Positions 34,176 through 44,286 are shown, counted from the first letter of the stretch. The stretch is DNA of 64,000 nt from Anaerostipes hominis (ex Lee et al. 2021) (GCF_002270485.1 NZ_NQOG01000001.1:124001-188000); one strand, 5' to 3'. The notes: generated by a model from the sequence alone, not told the origin. Numbers and translations are program-made.

Positions 34176-34970
34176 TTATCTGACCAGATCCGGATGGAGC
34201 AATAACTGATAGTGGCCGTCCCGGGAAAGCGGGCTCTCTGACAGTCCTATCAATCCTCTTTCTGCCATCCATGTCTGGCTGCTATTCTTGATCCTGATAT
34301 TAGCTACAAGAATCCCCATCATCAGGCCGTCTTCCCTGCCAACCGTCCTGTACGGGATCATTCTTATATCTTTTAGCTTATGTTTTTCTATTAAAGTGGT
34401 TAATGACTCATCTAAATATGGATCCAGCGCCTGTTCCTCCATGACGGAGACCGGGATCTTCTCTATCGGTTCGTATAAAAAATTCCCCGTATCCAAATAA
34501 GCAGTGACTCTGACCGTCTTGCCGAGGAGTTCAAATGATACCTGGTATAAAGAATCTTTCTGGCTCCTGATATTTTCCCAGACCGCACAGTACAAAAAAG
34601 CCAAGAGGAGAAACGCCGCAAAACAGCCGAAAATCCAGATATGGATGGATAAACGGTATTTAACGAAGCTCCACAGTCCGCCCAGCAAGGCCGAGAGTGC
34701 AAATAAATATCCGGAACATATCAGACTTTTCCTTAGAGAGAGCGGAAATGCAAGCCAAGAGGTCGCTCCGATGCTTGCCGCGAGAAATCCAAGCTGGACT
34801 GCCTGATTTCCTTCCGCCGCCCATGCCGTCAGACACCCGAGTCCGCTTCCGGCCGCTGATGCCAGCAGGATACGCCAGACAGAACTCTGTGATTTCAGCG
34901 AACTTCTTAAAATAAGCAGCAGCCCCAGAAGGACCAGCCACTGTTCCAAAAACATCATCAAAAAAAACAT
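34176..34970 (-). CDS. spoIIGA: Pro-sigma-E protease SpoIIGA
   Basis: Membrane aspartic protease that activates pro-SigE after the asymmetric septum forms. N-terminal half: about five hydrophobic helices. C-terminal half: the protease domain with the catalytic Asp in [14 protein letters not shown], and [13 protein letters not shown] and a [11 protein letters not shown] end, as in Bacillus SpoIIGA. The open frame runs up to a TTG at 35009, but that TTG is also the -35 element of a spoIIG-like promoter (34977-35009), so I favour ATG 34970 or one of the ATGs just after it. No ribosome binding site is evident for any of these. Co-transcribed with sigE, 19 bases before its GTG. Confidence 0.85.
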   Translation of the reverse strand: MFFLMMFLEQWLVLLGLLLILRSSLKSQSSVWRILLASAAGSGLGCLTAWAAEGNQAVQLGFLAASIGATSWLAFPLSLRKSLICSGYLFALSALLGGLWSFVKYRLSIHIWIFGCFAAFLLLAFLYCAVWENIRSQKDSLYQVSFELLGKTVRVTAYLDTGNFLYEPIEKIPVSVMEEQALDPYLDESLTTLIEKHKLKDIRMIPYRTVGREDGLMMGILVANIRIKNSSQTWMAERGLIGLSESPLSRDGHYQLLLHPDLVR

Positions 34971-34976
34971 AAGCTT

Positions 34977-35009
34977 ATTATAAAGAAAGAGGCGCACGTA
35001 CTTTGTCAA
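34977..35009 (-). promoter_or_regulatory. Candidate Spo0A-dependent spoIIG promoter
   Basis: Minus strand: TTGACA (35004-35009), 21 bases, TATAAT (34977-34982). Both hexamers are perfect but too far apart for plain sigma-A use. The spoIIG promoter of Bacillus subtilis is known for near-consensus elements 22 bases apart, with Spo0A bound at the -35. Here TTTGACAA overlaps the -35 and matches the 0A box (TTCGACAA) in 7 of 8 bases. Confidence 0.6.
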
Positions 35010-35040
35010 AAAAGAGAAGTGACAGCTACGTTAATTCTAC

Positions 35041-35077
35041 AAAAAAACCCGTATCCTGCCTTACGGCAAGATACGGG
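35041..35077 (-). terminator. Intrinsic terminator after ftsZ
   Basis: Minus strand CCCGTATCTTGCC, loop GTAA, GGCAGGATACGGG, seven T residues. It separates the dcw transcript from spoIIGA-sigE. Confidence 0.93.
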
Positions 35078-35094
35078 CTTGTCCCACGTATATT

Positions 35095-36246
35095 TTATTT
35101 TCTTCTGCTCTTTAATAAAAACTCCGGAATCACGATTTTTGAATCATGGTCCTCTACACTGGCAGTCTCCTGTTCTTTGCTCCCATATGTAGATTCTGAT
35201 GTTTCGGCCGGCTCACTTTTCGGCTGGCTGCTGTAAATGGGCTGTCCAGAAAAAACGGGAGGAGGTGTGATGCTTTTCTTCTTAAATCCTGCTCCTCTGG
35301 CTCCTGCCTCAGACTGGATTCCCGTGGCAACGATGGTTGCGCTGATCTGGTCACCCATATCAGAGTTGACAGTACCGAAGATAACGTTGACTTCTTGTCC
35401 CGCAGTATCCTTCAAGTACTCTACTGCCTGCTGTGCCTCCAGCATACCCACATCTCCTGAGAAGTTGACGATGATATCGGTAGCTCCGGAAACCGTAGTC
35501 TCCAGGAGCGGGCTTTCCATGGCTGCCTTAATTGCTTCCAGTTCCTCATCCGCAACACCCATACCGATGTGTGCGATACCCTTGTCGCGCATAACCGTCT
35601 GGATATCTGCAAAGTCAACATTAATGAGTCCGGGATTGTAGATCATATCGGTAATTCCCTGAACACCCTGCTGAAGCACTTCATCAGCTTTTTTAAGGGC
35701 GTCCGGAATGGTTGTTTTCTTCTCGCAGATCTGAAGCAGCTTGTCGTTCGGGATTACGATCATCGTGTCTACCTGATCCTGAAGACGCGCCACTCCCGCG
35801 ACAGCATTGTTCATTCTGGGCTTTCCTTCAAAGGTAAAGGGCTTTGTGACAACACCGACGGTCAGAATCCCAAGAGACTTTGAAATCTCGGCAATCACGG
35901 GCGCTGCTCCAGTACCTGTTCCGCCGCCCATACCGCAGGTGACAAAGACCATATCGGCACCCTGTACCAGCTGAGTGATCTCATCTCGATTTTCTTCCAC
36001 CGCGGCCTCTCCGATCTCTGGTTTTGCACCGGCACCGAGACCTTTGGTCAGCTTTTCTCCTATCTGGATCTTCGTAGAGCACTTGCATAAAGACAGGGCC
36101 TGCCTGTCCGTGTTGATTCCTACAAGTTCCACTCCCTGTATATTTTCGTCAACCATGCGGTTAACTGCATTGTTGCCGGCTCCCCCGACTCCAATGACTA
36201 AAATTCTGGCTTGTGTGCTTTCTACATTCGGCATAATCTCGACCAC
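35095..36246 (-). CDS. ftsZ: Cell division protein FtsZ
   Basis: Tubulin-like GTPase that forms the Z ring. It has [13 protein letters not shown] near the N-terminus, the tubulin signature [10 protein letters not shown], and the T7 loop NVDFADI. A long C-terminal linker with [16 protein letters not shown] leads to the conserved tail [14 protein letters not shown] that binds FtsA/SepF. GTG 36246 has the best site (AGGAGG, six bases spacing), though ATG 36234 (MPNVES) is also possible. Last gene of the dcw transcript. Confidence 0.97.
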   Translation of the reverse strand: MVEIMPNVESTQARILVIGVGGAGNNAVNRMVDENIQGVELVGINTDRQALSLCKCSTKIQIGEKLTKGLGAGAKPEIGEAAVEENRDEITQLVQGADMVFVTCGMGGGTGTGAAPVIAEISKSLGILTVGVVTKPFTFEGKPRMNNAVAGVARLQDQVDTMIVIPNDKLLQICEKKTTIPDALKKADEVLQQGVQGITDMIYNPGLINVDFADIQTVMRDKGIAHIGMGVADEELEAIKAAMESPLLETTVSGATDIIVNFSGDVGMLEAQQAVEYLKDTAGQEVNVIFGTVNSDMGDQISATIVATGIQSEAGARGAGFKKKSITPPPVFSGQPIYSSQPKSEPAETSESTYGSKEQETASVEDHDSKIVIPEFLLKSRRK

Positions 36247-36348
36247 GATGCTCCTCCTTCAATCTCTATCTCAAATTTTCTTATACTCATCCATACTATT
36301 TTTCATGTTATCTTCTTACATGATACAGTTTTTCTGTTAAACTTTCAA

Positions 36349-37116
36349 CTACTTTTTCTTCTTGAAAATCGCAATTGGATTGTCCTTTGTAAAATATTTC
36401 ATCGAGATGGTTCCCTTCTTTCCTTTCATCTTCGGAAGGATTCCCGTAAGCTCTGTAAGTTTCAAGTCCAGCTCCTGGCTGTTCCACAGATTAATCGTTA
36501 AATCTCCGCTGATCAGGAGGGCTTGCCCCTCTGCATTGAAATGGATCTGGCTTACCGGAAGTTCATACTTGTCGATGGCCATGGTAATTTTTAGTATCTG
36601 CTCAAATACGCTGGCCTTCTTCTCCGGTATTTTTTCACCGAGTGCAATTTTTTTATAATTCAGCCCTGTGACCAACGGCACATCATCATAGTGCTTCTCA
36701 TAAATTTCCAGCACATATCCTTCCTTGTCGAAATAAACATATTTCCCGTTATAATTCAGACACCCGGCCCTTTTTTTTTCATTGACCTGCACCGTCACCC
36801 GATCAGTTCCCTGGAGAGTTATCGTTACAGAGTCTACGAACGGAAGCGTCTTTACAGGTGCAATCTTATTTCTCAGAAACAGAATCAGCCCGTTGCCCGT
36901 GTATGTATTTTTCTTCAGTGCGGCCTCTATCTCACCCTCTGTGTAATGGCTGTTCCCTTTTATGACAATCTTTTTCGTCTGGAATACTGCAAATAAAATA
37001 ATACAGAGAATAAGCAGCAGGCCGGCAATGCAGCCGATAATTTTTTTCTTATTCCCAGGGCCCTTCTGCTGCTTTTTGGCCTGACTGATTGTAATTATCT
37101 TTTCATTTTTATCCAT
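36349..37116 (-). CDS. divIB: Cell division protein FtsQ/DivIB
   Basis: A 255-residue bitopic membrane protein of the divisome. A cytoplasmic Lys-rich start is followed by one TM helix (IIGCIAGLLLILCIILFAV, about 26-45), then a POTRA domain (KKIVIKGNSHYTEGEIEAAL) and the beta domain that binds FtsL and DivIC. It lies between ftsW and ftsZ, where murG would be expected in many Firmicutes clusters. Confidence 0.9.
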   Translation of the reverse strand: MDKNEKIITISQAKKQQKGPGNKKKIIGCIAGLLLILCIILFAVFQTKKIVIKGNSHYTEGEIEAALKKNTYTGNGLILFLRNKIAPVKTLPFVDSVTITLQGTDRVTVQVNEKKRAGCLNYNGKYVYFDKEGYVLEIYEKHYDDVPLVTGLNYKKIALGEKIPEKKASVFEQILKITMAIDKYELPVSQIHFNAEGQALLISGDLTINLWNSQELDLKLTELTGILPKMKGKKGTISMKYFTKDNPIAIFKKKK

Positions 37117-37127
37117 AATCAGTTCCT

Positions 37128-38246
37128 CTACATGCGTATTTTCCTGGATACCGATAAGACCAGCCCCATCTCCGCCATAACCACCAGGATCGAAGTTCCG
37201 CCGTAACTGATAAACGGCAGAGGGATACCGGTCGGAGGGATCGTATTTGTTACAACTGCAATGTTGATAAATACCTGCACTCCGATATGAATCATAAACC
37301 CGACCACGATCAGGGACCCGAACAGATCATCCGAATTCATGGCGATCAGAAGCATTCTCCATATTAAAAGCATAAACAGAAGGATCAGGCAGACAGCTCC
37401 GAATAAGCCCAGCTCCTCACAGATGATCGAAAAGATCATATCATTGTGGGATTCCGGTATGAAGCCCATCTTCTGCATACTCTGGCCCAGGCCCTTCCCA
37501 AACAGGCCTCCGGAACCTATGGCGTACAGTGCCTGCATCGTCTGAAGTCCTTTTGGGTGTGTCTCTGGATTTTTCCATATCGCCACACGTTCATTCCGGT
37601 AACTGTTGGAAAACGTTAGGTAAAGCACTAAACCGGCGACACCCGAAAGGGCAATCCCCAGAAGTTCTTTGGTTTTCGGACTTACCACAAAAATCATAAC
37701 CCCTACCATTGCTGTCAGAACGATAGCCGTACTGAGGTTCTGATAGGCAACCAGGCCGATGATCGGCAGACATCGTATGATGACTTTCACAGCAGCAGCC
37801 ATGGTACGCATCCGATGGGCATTCTGTGATAATATGTATGCCAGATAGATCACAAGGAAAATTTTTGCGACTTCGGAAGGCTGGAACTGGAATCCTCCGA
37901 TGGAAATCCAGCGCACAGCTCCTTTTTTAGCGGCACCGATAAATAGTACGATGATCAAAAGTGCTACGCTGAGGCCGTAGCAACCATAGGCAATGACCTT
38001 TGCGTTGAGAATCCTGTAGTCAAACCATGTGAGTGCTGCCATAAAGACCGCTCCTACTCCAACTGCAAAACACTGCCTGATCAGCCAGTGATATGGATTC
38101 CCGAAGTTCAGCGTACTCTTATATGAACTTGTACTAAAGATCATAATCAGGCCGAATCCAACGAGAAACATCACGATAAAAAGCATCGGATAATCGAGAT
38201 AACGTCGCTTTGGCATGTATTTTTCACTGACTCTGCTTTCTTTCAA
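37128..38246 (-). CDS. ftsW: Septal peptidoglycan polymerase FtsW
   Basis: SEDS-family glycosyltransferase that polymerises lipid II at the septum, 372 residues with ten helices. Motifs: RWISIGGFQFQPSEVAKIFLV with the family Pro-Ser-Glu, AIGSGGLFGKGLGQSMQKMGFIPESHNDMIFSIICEELG with the catalytic Glu-Asp area, and GIPLPFISYGGTS. The start is TTG 38246, eight bases after GGAG in the murD tail; a later ATG (MPKRRYLD) would also fit. It should pair with one of the two class B PBPs upstream. Confidence 0.93.
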   Translation of the reverse strand: MKESRVSEKYMPKRRYLDYPMLFIVMFLVGFGLIMIFSTSSYKSTLNFGNPYHWLIRQCFAVGVGAVFMAALTWFDYRILNAKVIAYGCYGLSVALLIIVLFIGAAKKGAVRWISIGGFQFQPSEVAKIFLVIYLAYILSQNAHRMRTMAAAVKVIIRCLPIIGLVAYQNLSTAIVLTAMVGVMIFVVSPKTKELLGIALSGVAGLVLYLTFSNSYRNERVAIWKNPETHPKGLQTMQALYAIGSGGLFGKGLGQSMQKMGFIPESHNDMIFSIICEELGLFGAVCLILLFMLLIWRMLLIAMNSDDLFGSLIVVGFMIHIGVQVFINIAVVTNTIPPTGIPLPFISYGGTSILVVMAEMGLVLSVSRKIRM

Positions 38247-38249
38247 ATC

Positions 38250-39614
38250 TTAGCGCTCCTTTAATTTGTTTACATACTCCTTAAAGCGGTCGCCCCGTAC
38301 CTCATAGTTCGGGAACATACCCCAGCTTGCACAGGCCGGAGATAAAAGGACTGCGTCACCGGAAACTGCATGCTGTGATGCATACTCCACTGCTTCTTCC
38401 AGAGTATCTACATATACGATTTGGGAAAAACCGTGGGCTTCGGCTGTTTTACCGATCTTCTCTGCCGTCGCGCCCAAAAGGATCAGTTCCTTCACTTTGC
38501 CGTCAAAGGCCTCGATCCAGTCATCATATTCTGCTTTTTTATCATACCCTCCCCCGATCAGGAACGTCGGACGGTTCATGGCCTTGATCCCTTTGATGGC
38601 GGCATCGGTGTTAGTTCCCTTAGAATCATTGTAGTATGCAACATCTTTAATGGTATCTACATATTCTATGCGGTGTTCCACTCCTTTAAAACCAGAAACT
38701 CCCTGTCTGATCTGCTCTGACGGAACTCCCATATAATGGGATACCGCAATCGCCGCTAAAATATTTTCATAATTATGCCCGCCCAGAAGGTTAATATCGG
38801 CTTCTGTACATATGGTCTGCACTGTTTTGTTTTCTGCAAGCATGAAAGATCCGTCTTTAAAATAGACTCCTTCTTCCAGTTCATGATCCAGGCTGAAAAA
38901 TACGACCCTGGCTTTTGCCCTCTCTGCCATATTTCTGGTCACGGCGTCTTCATAGTTCAGCACCATCACCTGATCCCCGGTCTGATTCTTTCCAATGGAT
39001 TCCTTTGTCTTTGCATAGACTTCCACTGTACCATGTCGGTCCAGATGGTCCGGTGTAATGTTTAAAACGGCCGAAACCTGGGGGCGGAAGTCCTGTATCG
39101 TTTCCAGCTGAAAACTGCTGATCTCGGCCACAATAACGCTTTCGTCTTTTGTATCCAAAGCAACGCTCGTATACGGTGTTCCAATATTCCCAACCACATA
39201 CACGTCGCTGTAAAAACACTTCATGATTTCTCCCACCAGCGCTGTGGTCGTTGTTTTTCCATTCGTGCCTGTGATAGCCGCAATCTGTCCCCTGGAAACA
39301 TGAAATGCAAGTTCAATCTCACTCCAGACAGGCTTGCCGGACTCCATAAACTGCCTTGATACCGGGGCGTTGACAGAGATTCCGGGACTAAGTACTAAAA
39401 GATCAAATTCTTTTTCCTCTTCCGGTCCGAGTTTTCCGAGAATCAGCGGAATCTGTTTCTTTCCTTCCAGTTTGTCATAGACATCCTGTGCCTTCAAGTG
39501 TTCATTTCCGTCATAAAGACTGACAGATGCCCCGGAACGGATCAGGAGGTTGGCAGAACCTATTCCGCTCTTCCCCGCTCCCGCAACTAAAACCTTCTTA
39601 TCTTTTAATGTCAT
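38250..39614 (-). CDS. murD: UDP-N-acetylmuramoylalanine-D-glutamate ligase
   Basis: Adds D-Glu to UDP-MurNAc-L-Ala. The 454-residue protein has the N-terminal Rossmann part (VLVAGAGKSGIGSANLL), the ATP loop AITGTNGKTTTTAL, NITPDHLDRHG, the YNDSKGTNTDAAIKGI segment and the C-terminal LLSPACASWGMFPNYEVRGD, all typical of MurD. murC, murE and murF are not in this cluster. Four bases separate it from ftsW. Confidence 0.96.
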   Translation of the reverse strand: MTLKDKKVLVAGAGKSGIGSANLLIRSGASVSLYDGNEHLKAQDVYDKLEGKKQIPLILGKLGPEEEKEFDLLVLSPGISVNAPVSRQFMESGKPVWSEIELAFHVSRGQIAAITGTNGKTTTTALVGEIMKCFYSDVYVVGNIGTPYTSVALDTKDESVIVAEISSFQLETIQDFRPQVSAVLNITPDHLDRHGTVEVYAKTKESIGKNQTGDQVMVLNYEDAVTRNMAERAKARVVFFSLDHELEEGVYFKDGSFMLAENKTVQTICTEADINLLGGHNYENILAAIAVSHYMGVPSEQIRQGVSGFKGVEHRIEYVDTIKDVAYYNDSKGTNTDAAIKGIKAMNRPTFLIGGGYDKKAEYDDWIEAFDGKVKELILLGATAEKIGKTAEAHGFSQIVYVDTLEEAVEYASQHAVSGDAVLLSPACASWGMFPNYEVRGDRFKEYVNKLKER

Positions 39615-39628
39615 TTACTGCTCCTTAT

Positions 39629-40597
39629 CTAAATGGCGATCAGGCCGATCAGACATAAGATTGCTGTGACGATGGCAAATATGGCAACAACTTTTGTCTC
39701 CGGCCAGCCGGACAGCTCAAAATGGTGATGGATCGGCGCCATCTTAAAAACTCTTTTTCCTGTTTTCTTAAAATAAACTACCTGGATCATAACCGATAAT
39801 ACCTCGATCATGTAGATGAAGGCCACAAGCGGCACGAACAGAGGAAGCCTCAGCATAACCGCTGTGGCAGCCACGAATCCGCCCAGCGCAAGGGAACCTG
39901 TGTCTCCCATGAATACCCTCGCAGGGTAAACATTGAACACTAGGAATCCAAGCAAAGCCCCCACGGTGGCACAAGTGATCGGCCACAATCCCGGATCATT
40001 TCCGGAGATACCCGCTCCGATGGCTACAACCGTAAAAAAGGTAGCGATCAAAACAGTGACACTGGATGCAAGACCGTCCAGTCCGTCCGTAAAGTTGGCC
40101 CCGTTGACGGTTCCCAGCAGGATGATAAAGATAGCGGGAACAAACAGTGCTCCTAACTCCAAATATTTTCCGTGCGAAAAAGGGATCAGCATGGAGGTTC
40201 CGATATCCGTATGATTGATCAGATAGTATGCAAACACTCCGGTCACAATGATCTGTCCCAGCATCTTCTGCCAGGCCCTGAGTCCAAGGTTTCTCTTCAT
40301 CACGACTTTGATATAATCATCGATAAAACCGATGAAACCGAATCCGAGGGTGACAAAGAGAACCGGTATAATGTTCGGATAATCTTTCACATAAAACAGA
40401 GAAGCCACAATGATTCCAAGCAGGATAATCAGGCCTCCCATCGTCGGGGTCCCTGACTTCTTCAGGTGGGACTCGGGTCCCTCTCCCCGGATGAACTGGC
40501 CGAACTTCAGCTTCTGTAAATATTTAATCATCATCGGGCTCAGCACCACGCTGACGAAGAATGCAATTAAAATTGGTTTTACGATACTATAATTCAT
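39629..40597 (-). CDS. mraY: Phospho-N-acetylmuramoyl-pentapeptide transferase
   Basis: Makes lipid I from UDP-MurNAc-pentapeptide and undecaprenyl phosphate. 322 residues, ten helices. Family motifs: SHLKKSGTPTMGGLI, GFIDDYIKV (Asp pair), NGANFTDGLDGLASS and PIHHHFELSGWPETKVV (His triad). It lies between the SpoVD-like PBP and murD; murF, which often sits just before it, is absent. Confidence 0.97.
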   Translation of the reverse strand: MNYSIVKPILIAFFVSVVLSPMMIKYLQKLKFGQFIRGEGPESHLKKSGTPTMGGLIILLGIIVASLFYVKDYPNIIPVLFVTLGFGFIGFIDDYIKVVMKRNLGLRAWQKMLGQIIVTGVFAYYLINHTDIGTSMLIPFSHGKYLELGALFVPAIFIILLGTVNGANFTDGLDGLASSVTVLIATFFTVVAIGAGISGNDPGLWPITCATVGALLGFLVFNVYPARVFMGDTGSLALGGFVAATAVMLRLPLFVPLVAFIYMIEVLSVMIQVVYFKKTGKRVFKMAPIHHHFELSGWPETKVVAIFAIVTAILCLIGLIAI

Positions 40598-40638
40598 GCT
40601 TTCACCTCATTTGTTTTTCTTATCTTTTCAGTATATCT

Positions 40639-42375
40639 TTATTTCTTTGTTTTATCAACCGTATAATCCTTGGAAATTCCAAGATAAGGAAGTGCAACTT
40701 TAAATACCTCCCGAACCACCGGCGCTGCGATGGCTCCTCCGTAATAAGTTCCCTTCGGCTCGTCGATCATGACCAAAGCCATCACGGTTGGATGTTCTGC
40801 CTTTGAAAAGCCTAAAAATGAGGAAATATATTTCCCTGTTCCGCGGGGCAGCTTTTCACTGGTCGCAGTCTTTCCTCCTATGGAATATCCTTCGATCTTG
40901 CAGTTCCTTCCGGAACCGTCTGAAACCACTGCCTCTAAAAGTTCTCTCATCGTCTCGGATGTTTCTTTCTTAATCACATGTTTCTTTTTAGCAAATTCAA
41001 AAGTCTTGACTGTCTTTCCCGATGAATCCACTGCCTTCATGCCGAAATGCGGCGTCACAAGAGTGCCCCCGTTGACTGCGGCGCTGGCAGCCCTCATCAG
41101 CTGAAGCGGAGTGATCTGGAAGGACTGCCCGAAAGACATCGTCGCAAGTTCCACGGCCCCCACATTTTTCTTGTTGTGCATAATAGAGTTTGCCTCACCC
41201 GGAATATCAATACCGGTCTTTTCAAACAGCCCCATCTGGCGGAATATCGTATACATGCCGTCTACTCCGACCCTGGCCCCGACTTCCATGAAAACCGGGT
41301 TGCATGAATTCATAACGCCCTCCTTAAAAGTCTCGGCTCCGTGGCCCGTTGTTTTATGGCAGCGGATCTTCCTGTCTTCTACGATCCTGAATCCCGGACA
41401 GCTGAAGTGGTCCGTCACTTTCACCTTGCCAAGCTCCAGACCGGCGGTTGCAGTCACAATCTTGAAAACAGATCCCGGTTCATATGTATCATTGATACAT
41501 GTGTTCCTCCACATTTGGTTCAGCAGCTCCTGCCTCTTCTTTCCTGTGGTATTCTCTTTTTTCCCTTTCAGTTTAAACGGTTCGTTTAAATTGTATTCAG
41601 GAGTGTTGACCATGGCATAGATCTCTCCGTTTTGAGGATTCATGATAATCATGGAAACCCGTTTTGCTCCCTTTTCTTTTCTTACCTTTTCACAGGCCTG
41701 CCACACATAGTTCTGCAGGTTCACATCCAGTGTGGTATACAGGTCATTGCCGGCCACCGGCTCATCCCTCTCCTCGTAGGCGCCGTCAATCTCTCTTCCT
41801 CCGCCGTCCGTCAGTGTCAGGATTCTTCCGGGCTTGCCCTGTAAGTAAGAGTCATATGTCACCTCAAGCCCTACGATCCCCTGATTGTCTCCTCCCGTAA
41901 ATCCCAGGACTTTTGAAGCCAGATCATTATAGGGATAGGTCCGTTTATAATCCTCATCCACTTTAACACCGGCAAGTTCATATTTTCTGATGCGATCAGC
42001 TGCGTCTTTTTCAACATTACTCTTAATCTTTTCCCTAACTGAATTTTTATAAACCTTTTTTTTGATTTCTGCCTCATCTATCTTAAGTTCCTTTGAAAGG
42101 ACCGATACGACTTTATTTTTCTGTTTTGTCTGGGAGTGAATCACAGAGATAGAGTAAACCGCTTTGTTGGATGCGATCTTCACTCCGTTTCTGTCATAAA
42201 TATTCCCCCTGGGGGCCTTGATCTCCCGCTCTCTCTGGTGCAGGTCTTTGGCCAGTGCCAGATACTTATCGGCCTGCCCGATCATCAGATAGCCAAGCCT
42301 TCCGGCCATAAAAATCAGGCAGAATGCAAAGATGCCGCCCATGAGAAGCATCCTTCGTTTATAACTTGTTTTCAT
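40639..42375 (-). CDS. spoVD: Class B penicillin-binding protein, SpoVD-like
   Basis: A 578-residue transpeptidase with one N-terminal TM helix (MLLMGGIFAFCLIFMAGRL), a dimerisation domain (APRGNIYDRNGVKIASN) and the transpeptidase domain with the SxxK Ser in YEPGSVFKIVT. The third motif is KTA (GGKTATSEKLPRGTG) where most PBPs have KTG. No PASTA domains at the end. I start at ATG 42375 (MKTSYKRR), preceded by CCGGAG; the frame extends to 42444 without a site. Placed second of two PBPs, in the SpoVD position, so probably for spore cortex, but this is inference. Confidence 0.88.
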   Translation of the reverse strand: MKTSYKRRMLLMGGIFAFCLIFMAGRLGYLMIGQADKYLALAKDLHQREREIKAPRGNIYDRNGVKIASNKAVYSISVIHSQTKQKNKVVSVLSKELKIDEAEIKKKVYKNSVREKIKSNVEKDAADRIRKYELAGVKVDEDYKRTYPYNDLASKVLGFTGGDNQGIVGLEVTYDSYLQGKPGRILTLTDGGGREIDGAYEERDEPVAGNDLYTTLDVNLQNYVWQACEKVRKEKGAKRVSMIIMNPQNGEIYAMVNTPEYNLNEPFKLKGKKENTTGKKRQELLNQMWRNTCINDTYEPGSVFKIVTATAGLELGKVKVTDHFSCPGFRIVEDRKIRCHKTTGHGAETFKEGVMNSCNPVFMEVGARVGVDGMYTIFRQMGLFEKTGIDIPGEANSIMHNKKNVGAVELATMSFGQSFQITPLQLMRAASAAVNGGTLVTPHFGMKAVDSSGKTVKTFEFAKKKHVIKKETSETMRELLEAVVSDGSGRNCKIEGYSIGGKTATSEKLPRGTGKYISSFLGFSKAEHPTVMALVMIDEPKGTYYGGAIAAPVVREVFKVALPYLGISKDYTVDKTKK

Positions 42376-42459
42376 AAAAAACTCCGGAATCCATACTGAT
42401 AAAAATATATGAATCCAGTGAAACAAGTATGAGCTTTTTACCACTATTTCCGTCAGGTA

Positions 42460-44274
42460 TTATTTTTTCGTTTTCGGCACATTCATGTCCTTCAGTGATT
42501 CTTTCAATACATCTCTCGCCATTTCAACAGCCAGTCCGGTGTTGAGCTGTGAGTCTTTCTGGATTTCATCTATGACCACATATACAACAACTTTAGGGTT
42601 TTCTACGGGAGCAAATCCACAGAAGGAGACGATGTAAGTCCCTGCACTTCTCGGAATTTTTTGTGCGGTCCCTGTCTTTCCTCCGACACTGTAACCTTTG
42701 ATCTGCGCTTTTTTACCGGTTCCCTTTTCTACTGTCTCTTCCATATAAGTGCGCAGCTTCTTGGATGTTTCAGCCGAGATCGTCTGTTTGACCAGTTCGG
42801 ATTCCTTGTTGCTCACTACATTTCCTTTGTCATCCCTGGTCTGCTTCACTACATGAGGCTTGTAGTAGCTGCCTCCGTTGACCAGAGAACTGAAAGAGGA
42901 TGCCATCTGTATCATAGAACAGTTAAAGGACTGTCCGAAGGAACTGGTAGCCAGATCAACATTCGTCATCTGGTCCGCGCCGTGCAGAAGTCCTGCCGTC
43001 TCAGCCTCTCCCGGAAGGTCGATCCCCGTCTTTACTCCAAAGTTAAAATCCTTTTGATATTTTGCAAACACATTCTTTCCTTCTTTAAAGGCAATATCCA
43101 TCAACGCCACATTGCATGAATATGCAATGCTGTCTGAAAGGCTCAGGTTTCCGTGCCCATCTCTGTGAGAACAGTGAATCTTGTATTTTCCAACCTGTTT
43201 ATATCCGCTGCAGTAATAGTGTTCATTTCCCTTGAGAATCCCGTCCTCCAGTCCTCCCGCCACCGTAAACGGTTTATAGGTAGAGCCCGGTTCGAAACTG
43301 TTGGAGACGATTGGATTCTTCCATAGTTCATTAAAAGCCTTTACCTTCTGTTTTTCTGACATGGAATCGATCTGGCTCTGAGAATATTTTGAGAGCAGAC
43401 CTTTTTCATCTCTGGGATGTTCCAGATCATATTTGTTGGAGTTGGCCATTCCCAGGACTTCCCCATTGTTCGGGTCCATGACCAGAATAGAGCTTCCCTT
43501 GCTGCCGTATTTTTTTTCAAACTTTGCCAAACGGTCTTCCGCTATTTTCTGGATATTGATATCAATAGTAGACACAAGTGTTTTGCCGTTTTCCGGATCT
43601 ACAATAGAGTCATCCTGTTCAAGTTCCTCATTCAGATAAGTGTATTTTCTTCCATCCACACCGGACAGTGTACTGTTATAATACTGCTCAATCCCCGTTG
43701 TTCCGATGCTTCCGTCGGATACGAACCCGAGAAGGTGGCTTGCCAGACTCTTATTGGGGTATCTCCTCACATATTTTTCAGAAAAAGTGATCCCCACAAC
43801 CTTTTTTCCGTTTTTCGATTTCAGAAAATCTTTCAGATCTGCCACTTCGCTGTATTTCATGTCTTTTTTGTACACTGAGTAATAAGAGTCTTTGTTGTCT
43901 TTCATATAGGACAGCAGATCGTCCCGGTCAAGATCCATATATTTCGTCAGTGCATACAGTGCATTTTTCTGAGTCTGCTCTGTCCGCAAGATATTTTTCG
44001 GTTCCAGGACCAGACTGTATAACTTTTGGCTGGTAGCCAGCGTGTTTCCGTTTCTGTCGAGGATATCTCCTCTTTTGTACGGAAGCGTCTGGCTCTGGTA
44101 ATTCTGCTGTGCCAGAACCTTTTTTTCATATGTCTTATTTTTTGCCACACTGAAATAAACCAGCCGGCCCATAAGGCAAATAAAAAGAATTGCTATGAGA
44201 GCCGATACAGACAGAGCTCTGACTCTCATAGCATTGTTTATTCTTTTGATCTTCTTATATTTCTTTTTTCTCAA
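42460..44274 (-). CDS. pbpB: Class B penicillin-binding protein (FtsI/PBP2B-like)
   Basis: A 604-residue septal transpeptidase. One TM helix at about 20-40 (ALIAILFICLMGRLVYFSV), dimerisation motif LPYKRGDILDRNGNTLATS, SxxK in FEPGSTYKPFTVAG, SxN-type motif around DSIAYSCNVAL, and KTGT in GGKTGTAQKIPRSAG. No PASTA domains. It directly follows ftsL, the standard place of the vegetative division PBP, and is expected to work with FtsW and FtsL/DivIB. Confidence 0.92.
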   Translation of the reverse strand: MRKKKYKKIKRINNAMRVRALSVSALIAILFICLMGRLVYFSVAKNKTYEKKVLAQQNYQSQTLPYKRGDILDRNGNTLATSQKLYSLVLEPKNILRTEQTQKNALYALTKYMDLDRDDLLSYMKDNKDSYYSVYKKDMKYSEVADLKDFLKSKNGKKVVGITFSEKYVRRYPNKSLASHLLGFVSDGSIGTTGIEQYYNSTLSGVDGRKYTYLNEELEQDDSIVDPENGKTLVSTIDINIQKIAEDRLAKFEKKYGSKGSSILVMDPNNGEVLGMANSNKYDLEHPRDEKGLLSKYSQSQIDSMSEKQKVKAFNELWKNPIVSNSFEPGSTYKPFTVAGGLEDGILKGNEHYYCSGYKQVGKYKIHCSHRDGHGNLSLSDSIAYSCNVALMDIAFKEGKNVFAKYQKDFNFGVKTGIDLPGEAETAGLLHGADQMTNVDLATSSFGQSFNCSMIQMASSFSSLVNGGSYYKPHVVKQTRDDKGNVVSNKESELVKQTISAETSKKLRTYMEETVEKGTGKKAQIKGYSVGGKTGTAQKIPRSAGTYIVSFCGFAPVENPKVVVYVVIDEIQKDSQLNTGLAVEMARDVLKESLKDMNVPKTKK

Positions 44275-44286
44275 TAAAACCGCTCC

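Noticed and set aside
36349-37128. Hidden murG between ftsW and divIB
   Set aside because: The genes are only 11 bases apart and DivIB fills the frame; murG is really absent here.
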